Source: Embleya scabrispora DSM 41855 (lineage in GTDB: Bacteria; Actinomycetota; Actinomycetes; Streptomycetales; Streptomycetaceae). Taken from it: 64,000 nt of DNA. This document shows positions 42,008 to 50,970 of the stretch, piece by piece. The notes beneath the pieces are model-generated. The model did no database searches. It saw only the letters and a list, made by a program, of their open reading frames with translations, and was not told the DNA's origin. The stretch is taken from contig NZ_KB889664.1 of NCBI RefSeq assembly GCF_000372745.1, forward strand, positions 257,665 to 321,664, given 5' to 3'. Position 1 is the first letter of the stretch. Each line of letters starts with the position of its first letter. A program made the position numbers and the translations under genes.

Positions 42008-42209
42008 TCCATGGCTGTTCGCGGGACTCTCGCGAGAACCGTAGCCAGGCAGCCGACGTCCCGAGTCCTGATCGGGCGAAATCCGCTCGGTTGGCAGAAC
42101 ACGGCGACCGGTGCGCCCGCCCCTGGTGACCCGACCACAAAGGGCCCTTCGCGGGGCCGAGCACCCACCTGGACGTCGGCTGCGCCGGGGCCTTGCGCGG
42201 CCGGGGCGA

Positions 42210-42602
42210 TCAGTCGGCGGACTCGGCCTTGATGTACTCGTCGTATTCGTGGGCCGTGAGCAGGTTCGTCATGTTTTCGCCCTCGGCGAGGGTGACCTCG
42301 ATCATCCATCCGTCGCCGTAGGGGTCGGTGTTGACGTTCTCCGGCGAGTCGTCGAGGTCGGTGTTGACGGCGGCGATCGTGCCGGTCAGCGGCATGTAGA
42401 CCTCGGTCACCGCCTTGACGGACTCCACCGAGCCGAACGGTTCGCTCGCCTCGCGCCGGTCGTCCACCGACGGCAGTTCCACGTAGACGACGTCGCCGAG
42501 CTGTTTCTGTGCGAAGTCCGTGATCCCGATCGCGACCCGCCTGCCGTCGAGCGATCGCACCCACTCGTGGTCCTTGGTGTACTTGAGGTCTTCGGGATTC
42601 AC
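42210..42602 (-). CDS. gcvH: Glycine cleavage system H protein
   Basis: A 130-residue lipoyl carrier. The lipoylated Lys63 lies in GSVESVKAVTEVYMP; KYTKDHEWVRS, DFAQKQLGDVVYVELP and NTDPYGDGWMIEVTL are family blocks. It carries the methylamine group from P-protein (glycine decarboxylase) to T-protein. gcvT and gcvP are not adjacent, so it is an orphan copy or the single gcvH of a dispersed system. GTG 42602 follows GGAGG at 8 nt. Confidence 0.95.
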   Translation of the reverse strand: MNPEDLKYTKDHEWVRSLDGRRVAIGITDFAQKQLGDVVYVELPSVDDRREASEPFGSVESVKAVTEVYMPLTGTIAAVNTDLDDSPENVNTDPYGDGWMIEVTLAEGENMTNLLTAHEYDEYIKAESAD

Positions 42603-43185
42603 GGATGCGCCTCCGGAGGTCGTGGCCGAGGTCTCGTCACCGATCGGCAACCGTCGCCGAGCATGCTATAGACGCCCCGAATTCGGTGGGATATTCACCC
42701 GAACGGGTGGGTTGCCGAGCCTCGGCGTCCCTTTCCCGGCACCGGATCGATGTTCGCCGCAGCCTCGGCACGGCCACCGCACTCGCCCTCGACCGCGTAC
42801 CGCGACACCGCACGCGGCGAGCACCGGTGCGTTTCGCCGCCCGGCTACCGACTGTTGCTCCATGCGGTGGCGTTCGTCGGGGAATCGATCGTCACCGCGG
42901 CGGCGGAAATGGCGGCCACACGCGCGCGTGCGGGCTTCCGGGCGGGCCCAGAGAGCGGCAGAATCGCCCGACGTAGTATGCGCACGACGGGAGTACGGGG
43001 GCTTGCGCGACGTGTGCGACACCCCGCGGTCGTCCCGAACCGGTCGCCGCCGCCGAAGTTGCGCGACTCGCCCGAACACACGGCACACCGCACACCGGCG
43101 TCGGTGGACGCGGTCCGGGCTCGCGAATCTCCAGGGCCCGGACCGGGTGGCGTGCGGCGTCGGTGGTCGCGCGTGGGGTCTGCAC
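42603..43185 (+). other. Long intergenic stretch, no supported gene
   Basis: About 580 bp between gcvH and the SUKH fragment. Frames here are Arg/Pro/Ser-rich without homology that I can recognise and without ribosome-binding sites. The missing 5-prime part of the SUKH gene should lie here but has no recognisable remnant. Confidence 0.4.
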
Positions 43186-43989
43186 ATGATCGCTCGGCAG
43201 CGCTCCCCTTCCGCTTCCTCGATACACGACTTCGCGGCGGTGGGCTGCGAACTCTTCTTCTTGGACGACCTGTACGTCGCCGACGCGACGTCGCGCTATT
43301 GTCGCTGGGAGTTCGCGGCAATGACGGCGGCCGTCACCGCGCCCGACGCCGCGGTACAGGGCCTGGTCGGCTCGCCCGGGTGGATCGCCTTCGGGGACAA
43401 CGGAGGTGGGGACCGGCTCGCGGTCGACTTGACGCCGGGCCCGCGCGGCCATGTCGGACAGATCGTCATGCTCGACCACGAGCAGGACATCGGCGCCGAA
43501 CTGCTTGCCGACTGCCTGCTCGACCTGGTGTCGGAGCGGCCCAGCGGACGGCGCGGCCACCGTCACCACGATGGCCCGCCGGCCGTGGCCCGGGTCAACA
43601 CCGGGAACTTGAAGAGCGTCGAAGCCGCCGCCCACGCCGACCTGGAGGTCCTGTCCATCGGAGTATGGGACGACGAGCCGCTCAGCCTCGCTCCCGTCAT
43701 CGGGCTGCCGCGCCTGCGGACCCTCACCGCCTACCCCGGTACGCTCGCCGACCCGCTCGAGATCGCCGAGCTGACCGGCCTGGAGTTCCTGGAACTCGGG
43801 CCGCAGGAGTGGCGTGTCCTGCTCGACGCCGGAGCCGTCCCGCGCAGCCTGTCGGCCGCCGCCATCGAAGTACGCGGCGATCAGGACCCGTTGCCCATCA
43901 TGATCCTCGCCAACGAACTCCTGGCCCTGTGGGACCGGCCTCGGATCACCCGAACCGTTGTCGAGGGCGAACTCGGCCCCGTCGCGTAG
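43186..43989 (+). pseudogene. SMI1/KNR4 (SUKH)-type protein, probably 5-prime truncated
   Basis: A 267-residue frame. GCELFFLDDLYVADATSRYCRWEFAAM and SPGWIAFGDNGGGDRLAVDLTPGPRGHVGQIVMLDHEQDI are the centre and end of a SUKH domain; a C-terminal LRR-like part follows (LPRLRTLTAYPGT...LEIAELTGLEFLELGPQEWRVL). The first roughly 60 residues of a SUKH domain are replaced by a short unrelated start (MIARQRSPSASS) without a ribosome-binding site. SUKH proteins are mostly immunity proteins to secreted toxins. Either a truncated gene or one with a divergent N terminus. Confidence 0.6.
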
Positions 43990-44165
43990 CCGGCGGGGCG
44001 GCCGACGCGGCGCACCACGGGAGCACGCCTTCCACCGGAGGTGCCGGCGACCCGTCCGTCGTGGGCCCGCCGCTTGTCGTCCGGCGGCAAGTGTGCTGCT
44101 CGGCACGAAACTTCTCTCGGGTTGTCACACGATTTACCGCATCAGCGACTGGGCAGGTGGCGAGT

Positions 44166-44387
44166 ATGGCTCTGTTCAAGCGAAGGACCGCCGGTCAGGC
44201 GGGCGAGTGGTACTACTGCCTGAAGCACGGCACGGTCGAAGAAGGCCCCGAGTGTCGGGCCGCCGACCGCCTCGGTCCGTACGAGACCCGCGATGCGGCC
44301 GCTCACGCGATGGACACGGCGCGCGAGCGCGAAGAGGCATGGCGAGAGGACCCCCGTTGGAACGACGACGGAGCAGCGGACCGCTGA
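44166..44387 (+). CDS. Small conserved actinobacterial hypothetical protein
   Basis: A 73-residue protein: MALFKRRTAGQAGEWYYCLKHGTVEEGPECRAADRLGPYETRDAAAHAMDTAREREEAW. The YYCLKHGTVEEGPEC segment with two cysteines and a His may bind a metal; the GPYETRDAAAHAM part resembles a half SPOR-like fold. I recognise it as a widespread small protein in Streptomyces and relatives with no known role. Confidence 0.82.
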   Translation: MALFKRRTAGQAGEWYYCLKHGTVEEGPECRAADRLGPYETRDAAAHAMDTAREREEAWREDPRWNDDGAADR

Positions 44388-44505
44388 GAGCGTCGCCCTC
44401 GACCGGGGGCGGTGCACTCGTCGACGGTGACGCTGCGGGAGCGGTGCGCTTTGACCGGCGGGGAATTGCGTCGCCGTGGGGGCGGTGCGCTGCTAGCTTG
44501 CGGCC

Positions 44506-45162
44506 GTGGATCTCTTCTCACGTTCGTGGACGGCGTTGCGCGCGGCGGTCGCCGACCTCCAAGACGAGGACTTCGCCCGGCCGTCCGGCTGTGCCGGCTG
44601 GCTTGTGCGGGATCTGGTGTGCCACCTGGTCATCGATGCCCAGGACGTCCTGATCACCCTCGTGACCCCGGTCGAGGAGGAACCGACCCGCGACGCGGTG
44701 ACCTACTGGAACGTCGCGCAGACGCCGCCGACGGGGGAGGATCCGCTCGACGCGCTGATCGTGCGACTGGCCGCCGCGTACCAGGAGCCGCGGCTGCTCA
44801 AGTTCCATCTGGACGACGTCGGTTCCGCCGCCGGTCGCGCCGCCGAACTCGCCGATCCGGGCCTGCGGGTCGGTACACAGGACCAGGTCCTCACCGCGGG
44901 CGACTACCTCGACGCGTACGTCCTGGAGTGGACGCTGCACCACCTCGACCTGATCGCGCACCTTCCGGACGCCGCCGAGCCACCCGCGGAGGGCCTTGCC
45001 CGTACGCGCGAGATGCTGGAGAAGATCGCCGGAGCCGCCTTCCCCGCGTCGTTCGCCGACACGGACGTACTGCTGGTCGGCACCGGCCGACGTGCCCCGA
45101 CCGACGCTGAGCAGGCCGAACTCGGCGAGGTGGCCGCACAGCTCCCGCTCGTCCTCGGCTGA
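44506..45162 (+). CDS. Maleylpyruvate isomerase-like (DinB-fold, mycothiol) protein
   Basis: A 218-residue protein of the actinobacterial maleylpyruvate isomerase N-terminal family. The opening WTALRAAVADLQDEDFARPSGCAGWLVRDLVCHLVIDAQDVL carries the first metal His, and YVLEWTLHHLDLIAHL the second pair, as in mycothiol-dependent DinB-fold enzymes. Such proteins are thought to be mycothiol S-transferases; the substrate is unknown. Start is GTG 44506, the only start that keeps the first helix intact. Confidence 0.88.
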   Translation: MDLFSRSWTALRAAVADLQDEDFARPSGCAGWLVRDLVCHLVIDAQDVLITLVTPVEEEPTRDAVTYWNVAQTPPTGEDPLDALIVRLAAAYQEPRLLKFHLDDVGSAAGRAAELADPGLRVGTQDQVLTAGDYLDAYVLEWTLHHLDLIAHLPDAAEPPAEGLARTREMLEKIAGAAFPASFADTDVLLVGTGRRAPTDAEQAELGEVAAQLPLVLG

Positions 45163-45348
45163 TCACCCCGCGCGGCGTGCTCTCCGGCCCGACCGGGGCG
45201 CATCGAGCGAGGTGCCGACACCCGGGTGCGCCACGCAGGCCCCGCGTCGGTAGGGCAGGTGTTGCCCATCGGCCGGCGGCGAGGTCGAGCGTCGCGGCCC
45301 GGGAGCGGTGCGCACAGCAGGAGCGCCATGCGCCCGGGGCGGCGTACG

Positions 45349-46413
45349 TCAGGGGAGCAGGGTGAAGGGGGCCGTTGCGCGAACCTCGCCGTTGACGACG
45401 ATCTGCAGGTCGCGGTGGCCGGGCGGTTCGGTGCGCGTGGTCACCGGGCGGAAGGAGTGTGACCTGGCGAGCACGAACGTGTCCCCGGCGCCCTGCGCGA
45501 CCCGCTCGGCCAGATGGAACACCCGGCGGGAACCGTCGCGGCAGACCGCGTACTTCAGCAGTAGCGGCCCGGGGCCGTCGGCGCGCACGGTGACGGTGAA
45601 CGGGAGGCGGTCACCGGTCACGACGGTGTCCGCGACCACGAGCGATTCCACCGTGCCGCTGCCGTGCGCCGCACCGACCAGGCCGAGCGCTTCGGGATGC
45701 CCGGCTCGCAGGAGACCGCGGGCGGCGTGGCGCACCACGCGGTCGGTGTGCTCGCCGCCCTCGGCGCGCCAGCGACCGAGCACGGCCAGCGCCGTTTCGG
45801 GATGGTCCTTGGCGATGTCGTTGATGTGGTTGGAGACCGAGCGGCGTACGTACTCGCTCGGGTCGTCGCGCAGCCGTTCCAGAATCGGCAGCGTCGGACC
45901 GGGGGCCATCAGCCAGCGCACCCGCCCACCCCACGGCAGGCGCGGCCGGGTGCCCTCGGACGCGAGGCGGCGCAGGTGCTCGTCCGCGTCGTCGGCCCAG
46001 TCCCGGATGATCTTCAGCGCGATGTCCCGGTAGCGGTCGAGGTAGGGGCGCACCGCGAACTCGGCCGTGGCGTAGGGGGTGATCACGGCGAGTGTGGACA
46101 TGGCCTCGTCGAGGTGCTCGACCCCGTGGACCGCGACGTAGTCGGTGGCGGGCCAACCGCTCCACATGTCCAGGCCGGTGTGCGCCGTCGCCTCCCGCAG
46201 GACCGCGGCGGCCTGCGGAAAGGGCAGGTCGAGCGTCGCGTGCAGGGCCCGGGCCACGTGGCCGACGCGGGCCTTGAGCTCCAGACCGTCCAACCCGTCG
46301 AGCGCGCGGGCGACGAAGCGGTCGCGGGGGAAGACGTCGCGGGCGGCGGCGACGCCGTCGGCCAGGGCGGCGACGGAGGTCGCGTTGATCATGTCCTTGA
46401 GCGGTTGGGCCAT
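45349..46413 (-). CDS. AlkD-like DNA alkylation repair protein (HEAT repeats)
   Basis: A 354-residue protein. Residues 1-230 are HEAT-like repeats of the AlkD DNA glycosylase family (LDGLELKARVGHVARALHATL, YATAEFAVRPYLDRY, SEYVRRSVSNHINDIAKDHPETALAVLGRW, HTDRVVRHAARGLLRAGHPEAL). The last 110 residues form a beta-rich appended domain (VVTGDRLPFTVTVRADGPGPLLLKYAVCRDGS) seen in a subgroup of these proteins. It probably handles bulky or cationic alkyl lesions. It is the second alkylation-repair-type gene in the window. Confidence 0.88.
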   Translation of the reverse strand: MAQPLKDMINATSVAALADGVAAARDVFPRDRFVARALDGLDGLELKARVGHVARALHATLDLPFPQAAAVLREATAHTGLDMWSGWPATDYVAVHGVEHLDEAMSTLAVITPYATAEFAVRPYLDRYRDIALKIIRDWADDADEHLRRLASEGTRPRLPWGGRVRWLMAPGPTLPILERLRDDPSEYVRRSVSNHINDIAKDHPETALAVLGRWRAEGGEHTDRVVRHAARGLLRAGHPEALGLVGAAHGSGTVESLVVADTVVTGDRLPFTVTVRADGPGPLLLKYAVCRDGSRRVFHLAERVAQGAGDTFVLARSHSFRPVTTRTEPPGHRDLQIVVNGEVRATAPFTLLP

Positions 46414-46646
46414 GCGGCCGACGATGCCAGACCGGTCCGACACCGGCCGGATCCGTCGGCGTGATCCGAGACCCGACGGCGGCGACTCCGCCCACCGGAC
46501 GGGTTGTGCACCGAACCGGCACCGGGTTCGGCACGACCGGCGGCGTCGGCGGCGCCGTCACCGTTATGGTGCATGGAGTTCGCTATGTTCCACCTGCTGT
46601 ATCAGCGCAGTGGCCGTACGGCCGCGAGGAAGGTGGTGGCCGGGCG

Positions 46647-47342
46647 ATGCCGAGGTCGCAAACGGTACGCAGGCCGGTGTTCGCGCGGTTCTACGCGCAT
46701 GTGGCGGGCCCGGGGCTGGAGAGGGCAGGCATCGGCGAGCATCGCAGCCGACTGTTGCGGGGCCTGACCGGTGAGGTGCTGGAGATCGGCGCGGGGCACG
46801 GCGCGAACTTCGCGCACTACCCGCCGTCGGTGGCGCACGTGACGGCAGTCGAACCGGAGCCGCGGCTGCGGGCGTTGGCGACCGAGGCCGCCCGGCGCGC
46901 CGCGGTGCCGGTGAACGTTCGCGACGGCTCGGCGGAGGGGCTCCCCTTGGAGGACGAGGCGTTCGACGCCGTGGTGTTCTGCCTGACGCTGTGCTCGGTG
47001 CCGAACCCGCATACAGCCCTCGCCGAGGCGTACCGGGTGTTGCGGCCGGGCGGGCAACTGCGGTTCTTCGAGCACGTGCGGGCGCGCGGCGCGCGGATGC
47101 GTCGGGTACAGCGGGTGGTGGACGCGACGGTGTGGCCGCTGCTGTGCGGGGGCTGTCATACCGGACGCGACACCGAAGCCGCGATCCGCCGGGCCGGCTT
47201 CGCGGTCACCGAGTCGGACCGCCTCGTGTTCCCGGCCACCCGGGTCCCGACGCCTGCGTCCGCCCACATTCTCGGCACCGCCGTACGCCCTCCGGCTCCG
47301 AATGACGGCGACCCGGATGGCCGCGCTGACGGCGAGGCGTGA
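46647..47342 (+). CDS. Class I SAM-dependent methyltransferase
   Basis: A 231-residue methyltransferase (type 11). SAM motif I is GEVLEIGAGHGANFAHYP, acidic motif AVEPEPRLRALA, motif IV FDAVVFCLTLCSVPNPHTALAEAYRVLRPGGQLRFFEHV; RVQRVVDATVWPLLCGGCHTGRDTEAAIRRAGF is typical of the UbiE/PhcB-like group found in actinobacteria. The substrate is unknown. GGAAGGTGG lies about 9 nt before the ATG. Confidence 0.92.
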   Translation: MPRSQTVRRPVFARFYAHVAGPGLERAGIGEHRSRLLRGLTGEVLEIGAGHGANFAHYPPSVAHVTAVEPEPRLRALATEAARRAAVPVNVRDGSAEGLPLEDEAFDAVVFCLTLCSVPNPHTALAEAYRVLRPGGQLRFFEHVRARGARMRRVQRVVDATVWPLLCGGCHTGRDTEAAIRRAGFAVTESDRLVFPATRVPTPASAHILGTAVRPPAPNDGDPDGRADGEA

Positions 47343-47448
47343 CGGCCGGCGCAGCCGGCCCCCGGTCGGCGGTCGGTCACCACCCGCCGCCGCGGCGCGC
47401 CGACGGGAGCACACGTCCCGACGCACCGACCCCGAAGGGATGTCCCGG

Positions 47449-48114
47449 ATGACACAGGAAACCCGTCTCGAGGTCGGATTCCCGGTCGACGTACACGTGT
47501 TGCTCCACCGCGGCCCCCGGATCCTGCTTCTGCGCCGGGCCGCGACCTCCCCGTACGCACCCGGCCTGCTGTGCCTGCCCTCCGGCAAAGTCGAGCCGGG
47601 TGAGGACGTCGTCACCGCCGCCGTCCGCGAAGTCGCCGAGGAGACCGGCGTCGTCCTGCACCCGCACACGCTCCGATGCGACCTGGTCCTCCAACACCGC
47701 CCACCCCGAGGGCCGTTGCGCATCGGCTGGTTCTTCACTGCCGCAGGATGGCCGGGAGCCCGCGACTTCGACGCGATCGACACCGTACGCAACGCCGAAC
47801 CGCACAAACACGAAGAACTCGTCTGGGCGGACCCCGACGACCTGCCCGCCGATCTCGTCGCCTACACCCGCGCCGGTCTGGACGCCATTCACGCGGGCAC
47901 CCCCTACGCCCTCCATCTCCAGCACCCGGAGGACGCCATCCACGACGAGGGTCCCACCACCCGACGTCTGCTCCCCATCGGCGGAAGCGATCGGGGACGA
48001 GGTGACGGCCGAGGTCCGACCGACCCGGTTTCGCCACCTCTTCGTGGCCGGCTCGGCCGCGACCCGCCGGCGCGAGGGGTATCGTCCCCCCGGGGCCGCT
48101 CCGGCGAACTCTAG
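47449..48114 (+). CDS. NUDIX hydrolase
   Basis: A 221-residue protein. The complete Nudix box is GKVEPGEDVVTAAVREVAEETGV, in a MutT-like domain of about 150 residues (FPVDVHVLLHRGPRILLLRRAATS, HKHEELVWADPDDLPADLVAYTRAGL). It hydrolyses a nucleoside diphosphate linked to X; the substrate is unknown. The last 50 residues are Arg/Gly/Pro-rich and unusual for the family, perhaps due to loss of the original stop. AAGGGA lies 8 nt before ATG 47449; ATG 47440 is possible. Confidence 0.9.
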   Translation: MTQETRLEVGFPVDVHVLLHRGPRILLLRRAATSPYAPGLLCLPSGKVEPGEDVVTAAVREVAEETGVVLHPHTLRCDLVLQHRPPRGPLRIGWFFTAAGWPGARDFDAIDTVRNAEPHKHEELVWADPDDLPADLVAYTRAGLDAIHAGTPYALHLQHPEDAIHDEGPTTRRLLPIGGSDRGRGDGRGPTDPVSPPLRGRLGRDPPARGVSSPRGRSGEL

Positions 48115-48137
48115 TGACCCGGGCCTACGATCACCCC

Positions 48138-48625
48138 GTGACCGCTGCACTGATCCCGATCGATCCGGTGCCCCGCATCGTGGCCTTGCCCGTCGCACCG
48201 CACTCCGGCGAGGAAGTACTCGCGCGGTGCCGCCGGTTGGCCGATGCGTTCCGGGCCGAGCAGCGCCCCGTGGCGCTCGTACGCGTCGACAGACCCGATG
48301 TGGGCGAACAGCCGCCGGGCAGCGGCTTCGCCGACGGCCTCGTCCACCCCGGCGACATCGTGATCGTCAAGCAGACCGTCGGCGCCTTCCACGGCACGAC
48401 CTACACGAGCGGCTGCGCGAGCGGGACGTGGACACGGTGGTACTCGCCGGGCTGGTCACCACCATGGGAGTGGAGTCCACGGCGCGGGCCGCGAGCGACC
48501 ACGACTACGACGTGGAGTTCGTCGCCGACGCGATGTCCGGATTCGCGGCCGACGAACACGACTTCGCTGTGGAAAGGACCTTCCCCCGCTTCGGTGCGGT
48601 GCACACCACGGCCGACTACACCTGA
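48138..48625 (+). pseudogene. Isochorismatase-family hydrolase with frameshift
   Basis: The first frame reads LIPIDPVPRIVALPVAPHSGEEVLARCRRLADAFRAEQRPVALVRVDRP ... VIVKQTVGAFHGT, then near 48400 a missing base shifts homology to the next frame: LHERLRERDVDTVVLAGLVTTMGVESTARAASDHDYDVEFVADAMSGF. These are the two halves of an isochorismatase-like cysteine hydrolase. In addition the usual IDLQ motif with the catalytic Asp context has become IDPV, and the active Cys position (TxxGV/C) reads TTMGV. The gene is most likely dead. Confidence 0.75.
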
Positions 48626-48721
48626 CCCGACCCGACGCGATACCAACGCCGCCGCCCCGCCGGGTGGATGGCCGGCGGTCTCTTCCGTACCCCGTTGCCG
48701 AGAGCCGTTTCGCGAACGATC

Positions 48722-49300
48722 ATGGCCGTCATGGCGCGACCGAGGCAGATCATCGAATGCGAAGACTTCGTCCTGCGACGCTGGCGGGGGCAGCAGGACT
48801 TCGCTGCGGCAAGCGAGTTGATCGAGGAATCCCGAGACCACCTGCGCCCCTGGGAGCCGTGGGTCGCCGGGCACACCAAGGAGAAAACGGGCGACCTCCT
48901 CGCGATGTTCGAGTCGAAGTGGGCAAACGGTGACGTGTACAACTACGCCATCGTCAAAGACGGCTCTCTCATCGGCATGTGCCAGACCTCCCGCGGGGCC
49001 GAACCCCAGGGCCGGCGCATGGGCTATTGGCTGCACCCTGCCGCCACGGGTCAGGGCATCGCCACACGAGCGACCGCGGCCCTGGTCGCCGAGATGTTCA
49101 CCCTGGCGGACGTGGAGTACCTGGAAATCGCGCACGACCTGGCCAACACCTCCAGCGCCGCCATACCGCGCCGGTTGGGCTTCACCGAAATCCGGCGTGA
49201 ACAGGCAACGCCGCCCGTGGCTCCCTCGGGCATCGGGATCGAGGTGACCTGGCGGCTGAACCGCCCCACACCGCCTGTCGACGGCACCGGCCGCACCTGA
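48722..49300 (+). CDS. GNAT acetyltransferase (RimJ/RimL-like)
   Basis: A 192-residue N-acetyltransferase. IIECEDFVLRRWRGQQDFAAASELIEESRDHLRPWEPWV opens like RimJ/RimL; the acetyl-CoA loop is MGYWLHPAATGQGIATRATAALVAEMF, followed by LEIAHDLANTSSAAIPRRLGFTEIRRE. It could acetylate a protein N terminus, an amino sugar or an antibiotic. ATG 48722 and ATG 48731 are both possible; no ribosome-binding site is visible. Confidence 0.9.
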   Translation: MAVMARPRQIIECEDFVLRRWRGQQDFAAASELIEESRDHLRPWEPWVAGHTKEKTGDLLAMFESKWANGDVYNYAIVKDGSLIGMCQTSRGAEPQGRRMGYWLHPAATGQGIATRATAALVAEMFTLADVEYLEIAHDLANTSSAAIPRRLGFTEIRREQATPPVAPSGIGIEVTWRLNRPTPPVDGTGRT

Positions 49301-49500
49301 ACATCCGAACCCGGCGAGTTCGGCTCACTTGCCTTCGAAACGGCCCAATAAGTTGGTGCCCTCGGCCGATTCGGCGCTTGCGGTGGACCGGACGGTGTCG
49401 CCGCGCCACCCCGGGCGCGGGCGTCGACCGCGGCCCGGCGGGTTCCGGTAACGCAGGCCCCGTCCCGGCGGCGGCGCGCCGCCCCCGGGACGGGAAGCGC

Positions 49501-50970
49501 TCACAGGTCGGCCAACAGCGTCGTCGGCCGCTCGACACAGTCCGCCACGTAACGCAGGAAGCCGCCCGCCACGCCGCCGTCGCACACGCGGTGGTCGAAG
49601 CTCAACGACAACTGGGTGACCTTGCGCACGGTGAGCGCGCCGTCGACGACCCACGGCTTGTCGATGATGCGGCCCACCCCCAGCAGCGCGGCCTCGGGGT
49701 GGTTGATGATCGGGGTGGAGCCGTCCACGCCGAACACGCCGTAGTTGTTGAGCGTGAACGTGCCTCCGGTCAACGCCTCGGGCGGCAGCGCGCCGGCGCG
49801 GGCCAGCGCGGTCAACCGAGCCAGCTCGGTCGCGAGCTGCGTGGTCGTCAGCGTGTGTGCGTCGCGCACCACGGGCACGACCAGACCGCGTTCGGTCTGC
49901 GCGGCGAAGCCCACGTTCACGTGCGAAAAGCGCACGATCTCCGCTCGGGCGGTGTCCACGCTGGAGTTCAGCGCCGGGAAGCGGCGCAGGCCCGCGACGC
50001 AGATCCGGGTCAGGAGCGCCAGCAGGCCGATGCGCTGCTCCGGATGCGCCGCCTGGAGCACGTCCTTGGCCGCCAGCAGCGCGGTGGCGTCCACGTCCAC
50101 CCAGGTCGTGGCGTCCGGGATCTCGGCACGGCTGCGCGCGAGCTTGTGCGCGACCGCGCGACGGATGCCGCGCAGCGGGATGCGCTCCACGCCCGGGACG
50201 TCGACGGACGCGCCCGCCGTGGCCGAAACCGCCTGCCGTTCCCCGGCGATGGCCTGCTCCACGTCGAGGCGGCGGATGATGCCGTCGGCTCCGCCGGGCG
50301 CCAGGCGGGCCACGTCGATGCCGTGGTCGCGAGCCAACCTGCGCACCAGCGGGGAGATCACCAGGCGCGCGCCGGCCCCGCCCGCTTGCGCCGCCGGCCG
50401 CGCGTCGTCGTCGGCGACGCGTACGCCCTGCCCGGGCTCGGCGTCGGTCCGGCCCGCCTGCGCCGCCGCGTCGGCACAGGCGGCGCGTACGACCTGCCCC
50501 GCCGTGGTAGCCCCGGCCCGCGGGTCGTGTGCCCCGGCGACGGGTGATGTCGGCCCTCGACGGCGACGCCGCGAGACGGGCGCGTGCCCGGTGCCGTAGC
50601 CGATCAGGACGTTGCCGGAGCCCGCCTGCTCCTCCTCGCGATAGCGATCGGCGGGAGTACCGGAGTTCGTGGTACCCGCGTCCGCGGTACCGGGATCCAC
50701 CGGAGTTCCCGTGGACGCGGCGCCGACGGTGATCAGCGGCCGGCCCACCGCGAGCGCCGTGCCGGCCTCGGCGTGCAGGCTCAACACCGTGCCGGCGTAC
50801 GGCACGGGCACCTCGACGGCGGCCTTGGCGGTCTCGACCTCGACCACGATGTGGTCGACCTCCACCGTGTCGCCGACGGCGACCTTCCACTCGACGATCT
50901 CGGCCTCGGTCAAACCCTCGCCCAGATCGGGCAGGAGGAAGACCTGTGCTTGGAGCGTTCCGGTACTCAC
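49501..50970 (-). CDS. bkdC: Branched-chain 2-oxoacid dehydrogenase E2 (dihydrolipoyl acyltransferase)
   Basis: A 489-residue E2. One lipoyl domain (lipoylated Lys49 in VVEVETAKAAVEVP), a long Ala/Gly/Thr linker, the peripheral subunit-binding domain (LVISPLVRRLARDHGIDVARLAPGGADGIIRRLDVE), and the catalytic core ending with SFDHRVCDGG (His and Asp of HxxxDG). It passes the acyl group from E1 to CoA in valine, leucine and isoleucine breakdown, feeding branched fatty acid and polyketide starters. Start GTG overlaps the E1-beta stop (GTGA). Confidence 0.93.
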   Translation of the reverse strand: MSTGTLQAQVFLLPDLGEGLTEAEIVEWKVAVGDTVEVDHIVVEVETAKAAVEVPVPYAGTVLSLHAEAGTALAVGRPLITVGAASTGTPVDPGTADAGTTNSGTPADRYREEEQAGSGNVLIGYGTGHAPVSRRRRRGPTSPVAGAHDPRAGATTAGQVVRAACADAAAQAGRTDAEPGQGVRVADDDARPAAQAGGAGARLVISPLVRRLARDHGIDVARLAPGGADGIIRRLDVEQAIAGERQAVSATAGASVDVPGVERIPLRGIRRAVAHKLARSRAEIPDATTWVDVDATALLAAKDVLQAAHPEQRIGLLALLTRICVAGLRRFPALNSSVDTARAEIVRFSHVNVGFAAQTERGLVVPVVRDAHTLTTTQLATELARLTALARAGALPPEALTGGTFTLNNYGVFGVDGSTPIINHPEAALLGVGRIIDKPWVVDGALTVRKVTQLSLSFDHRVCDGGVAGGFLRYVADCVERPTTLLADL

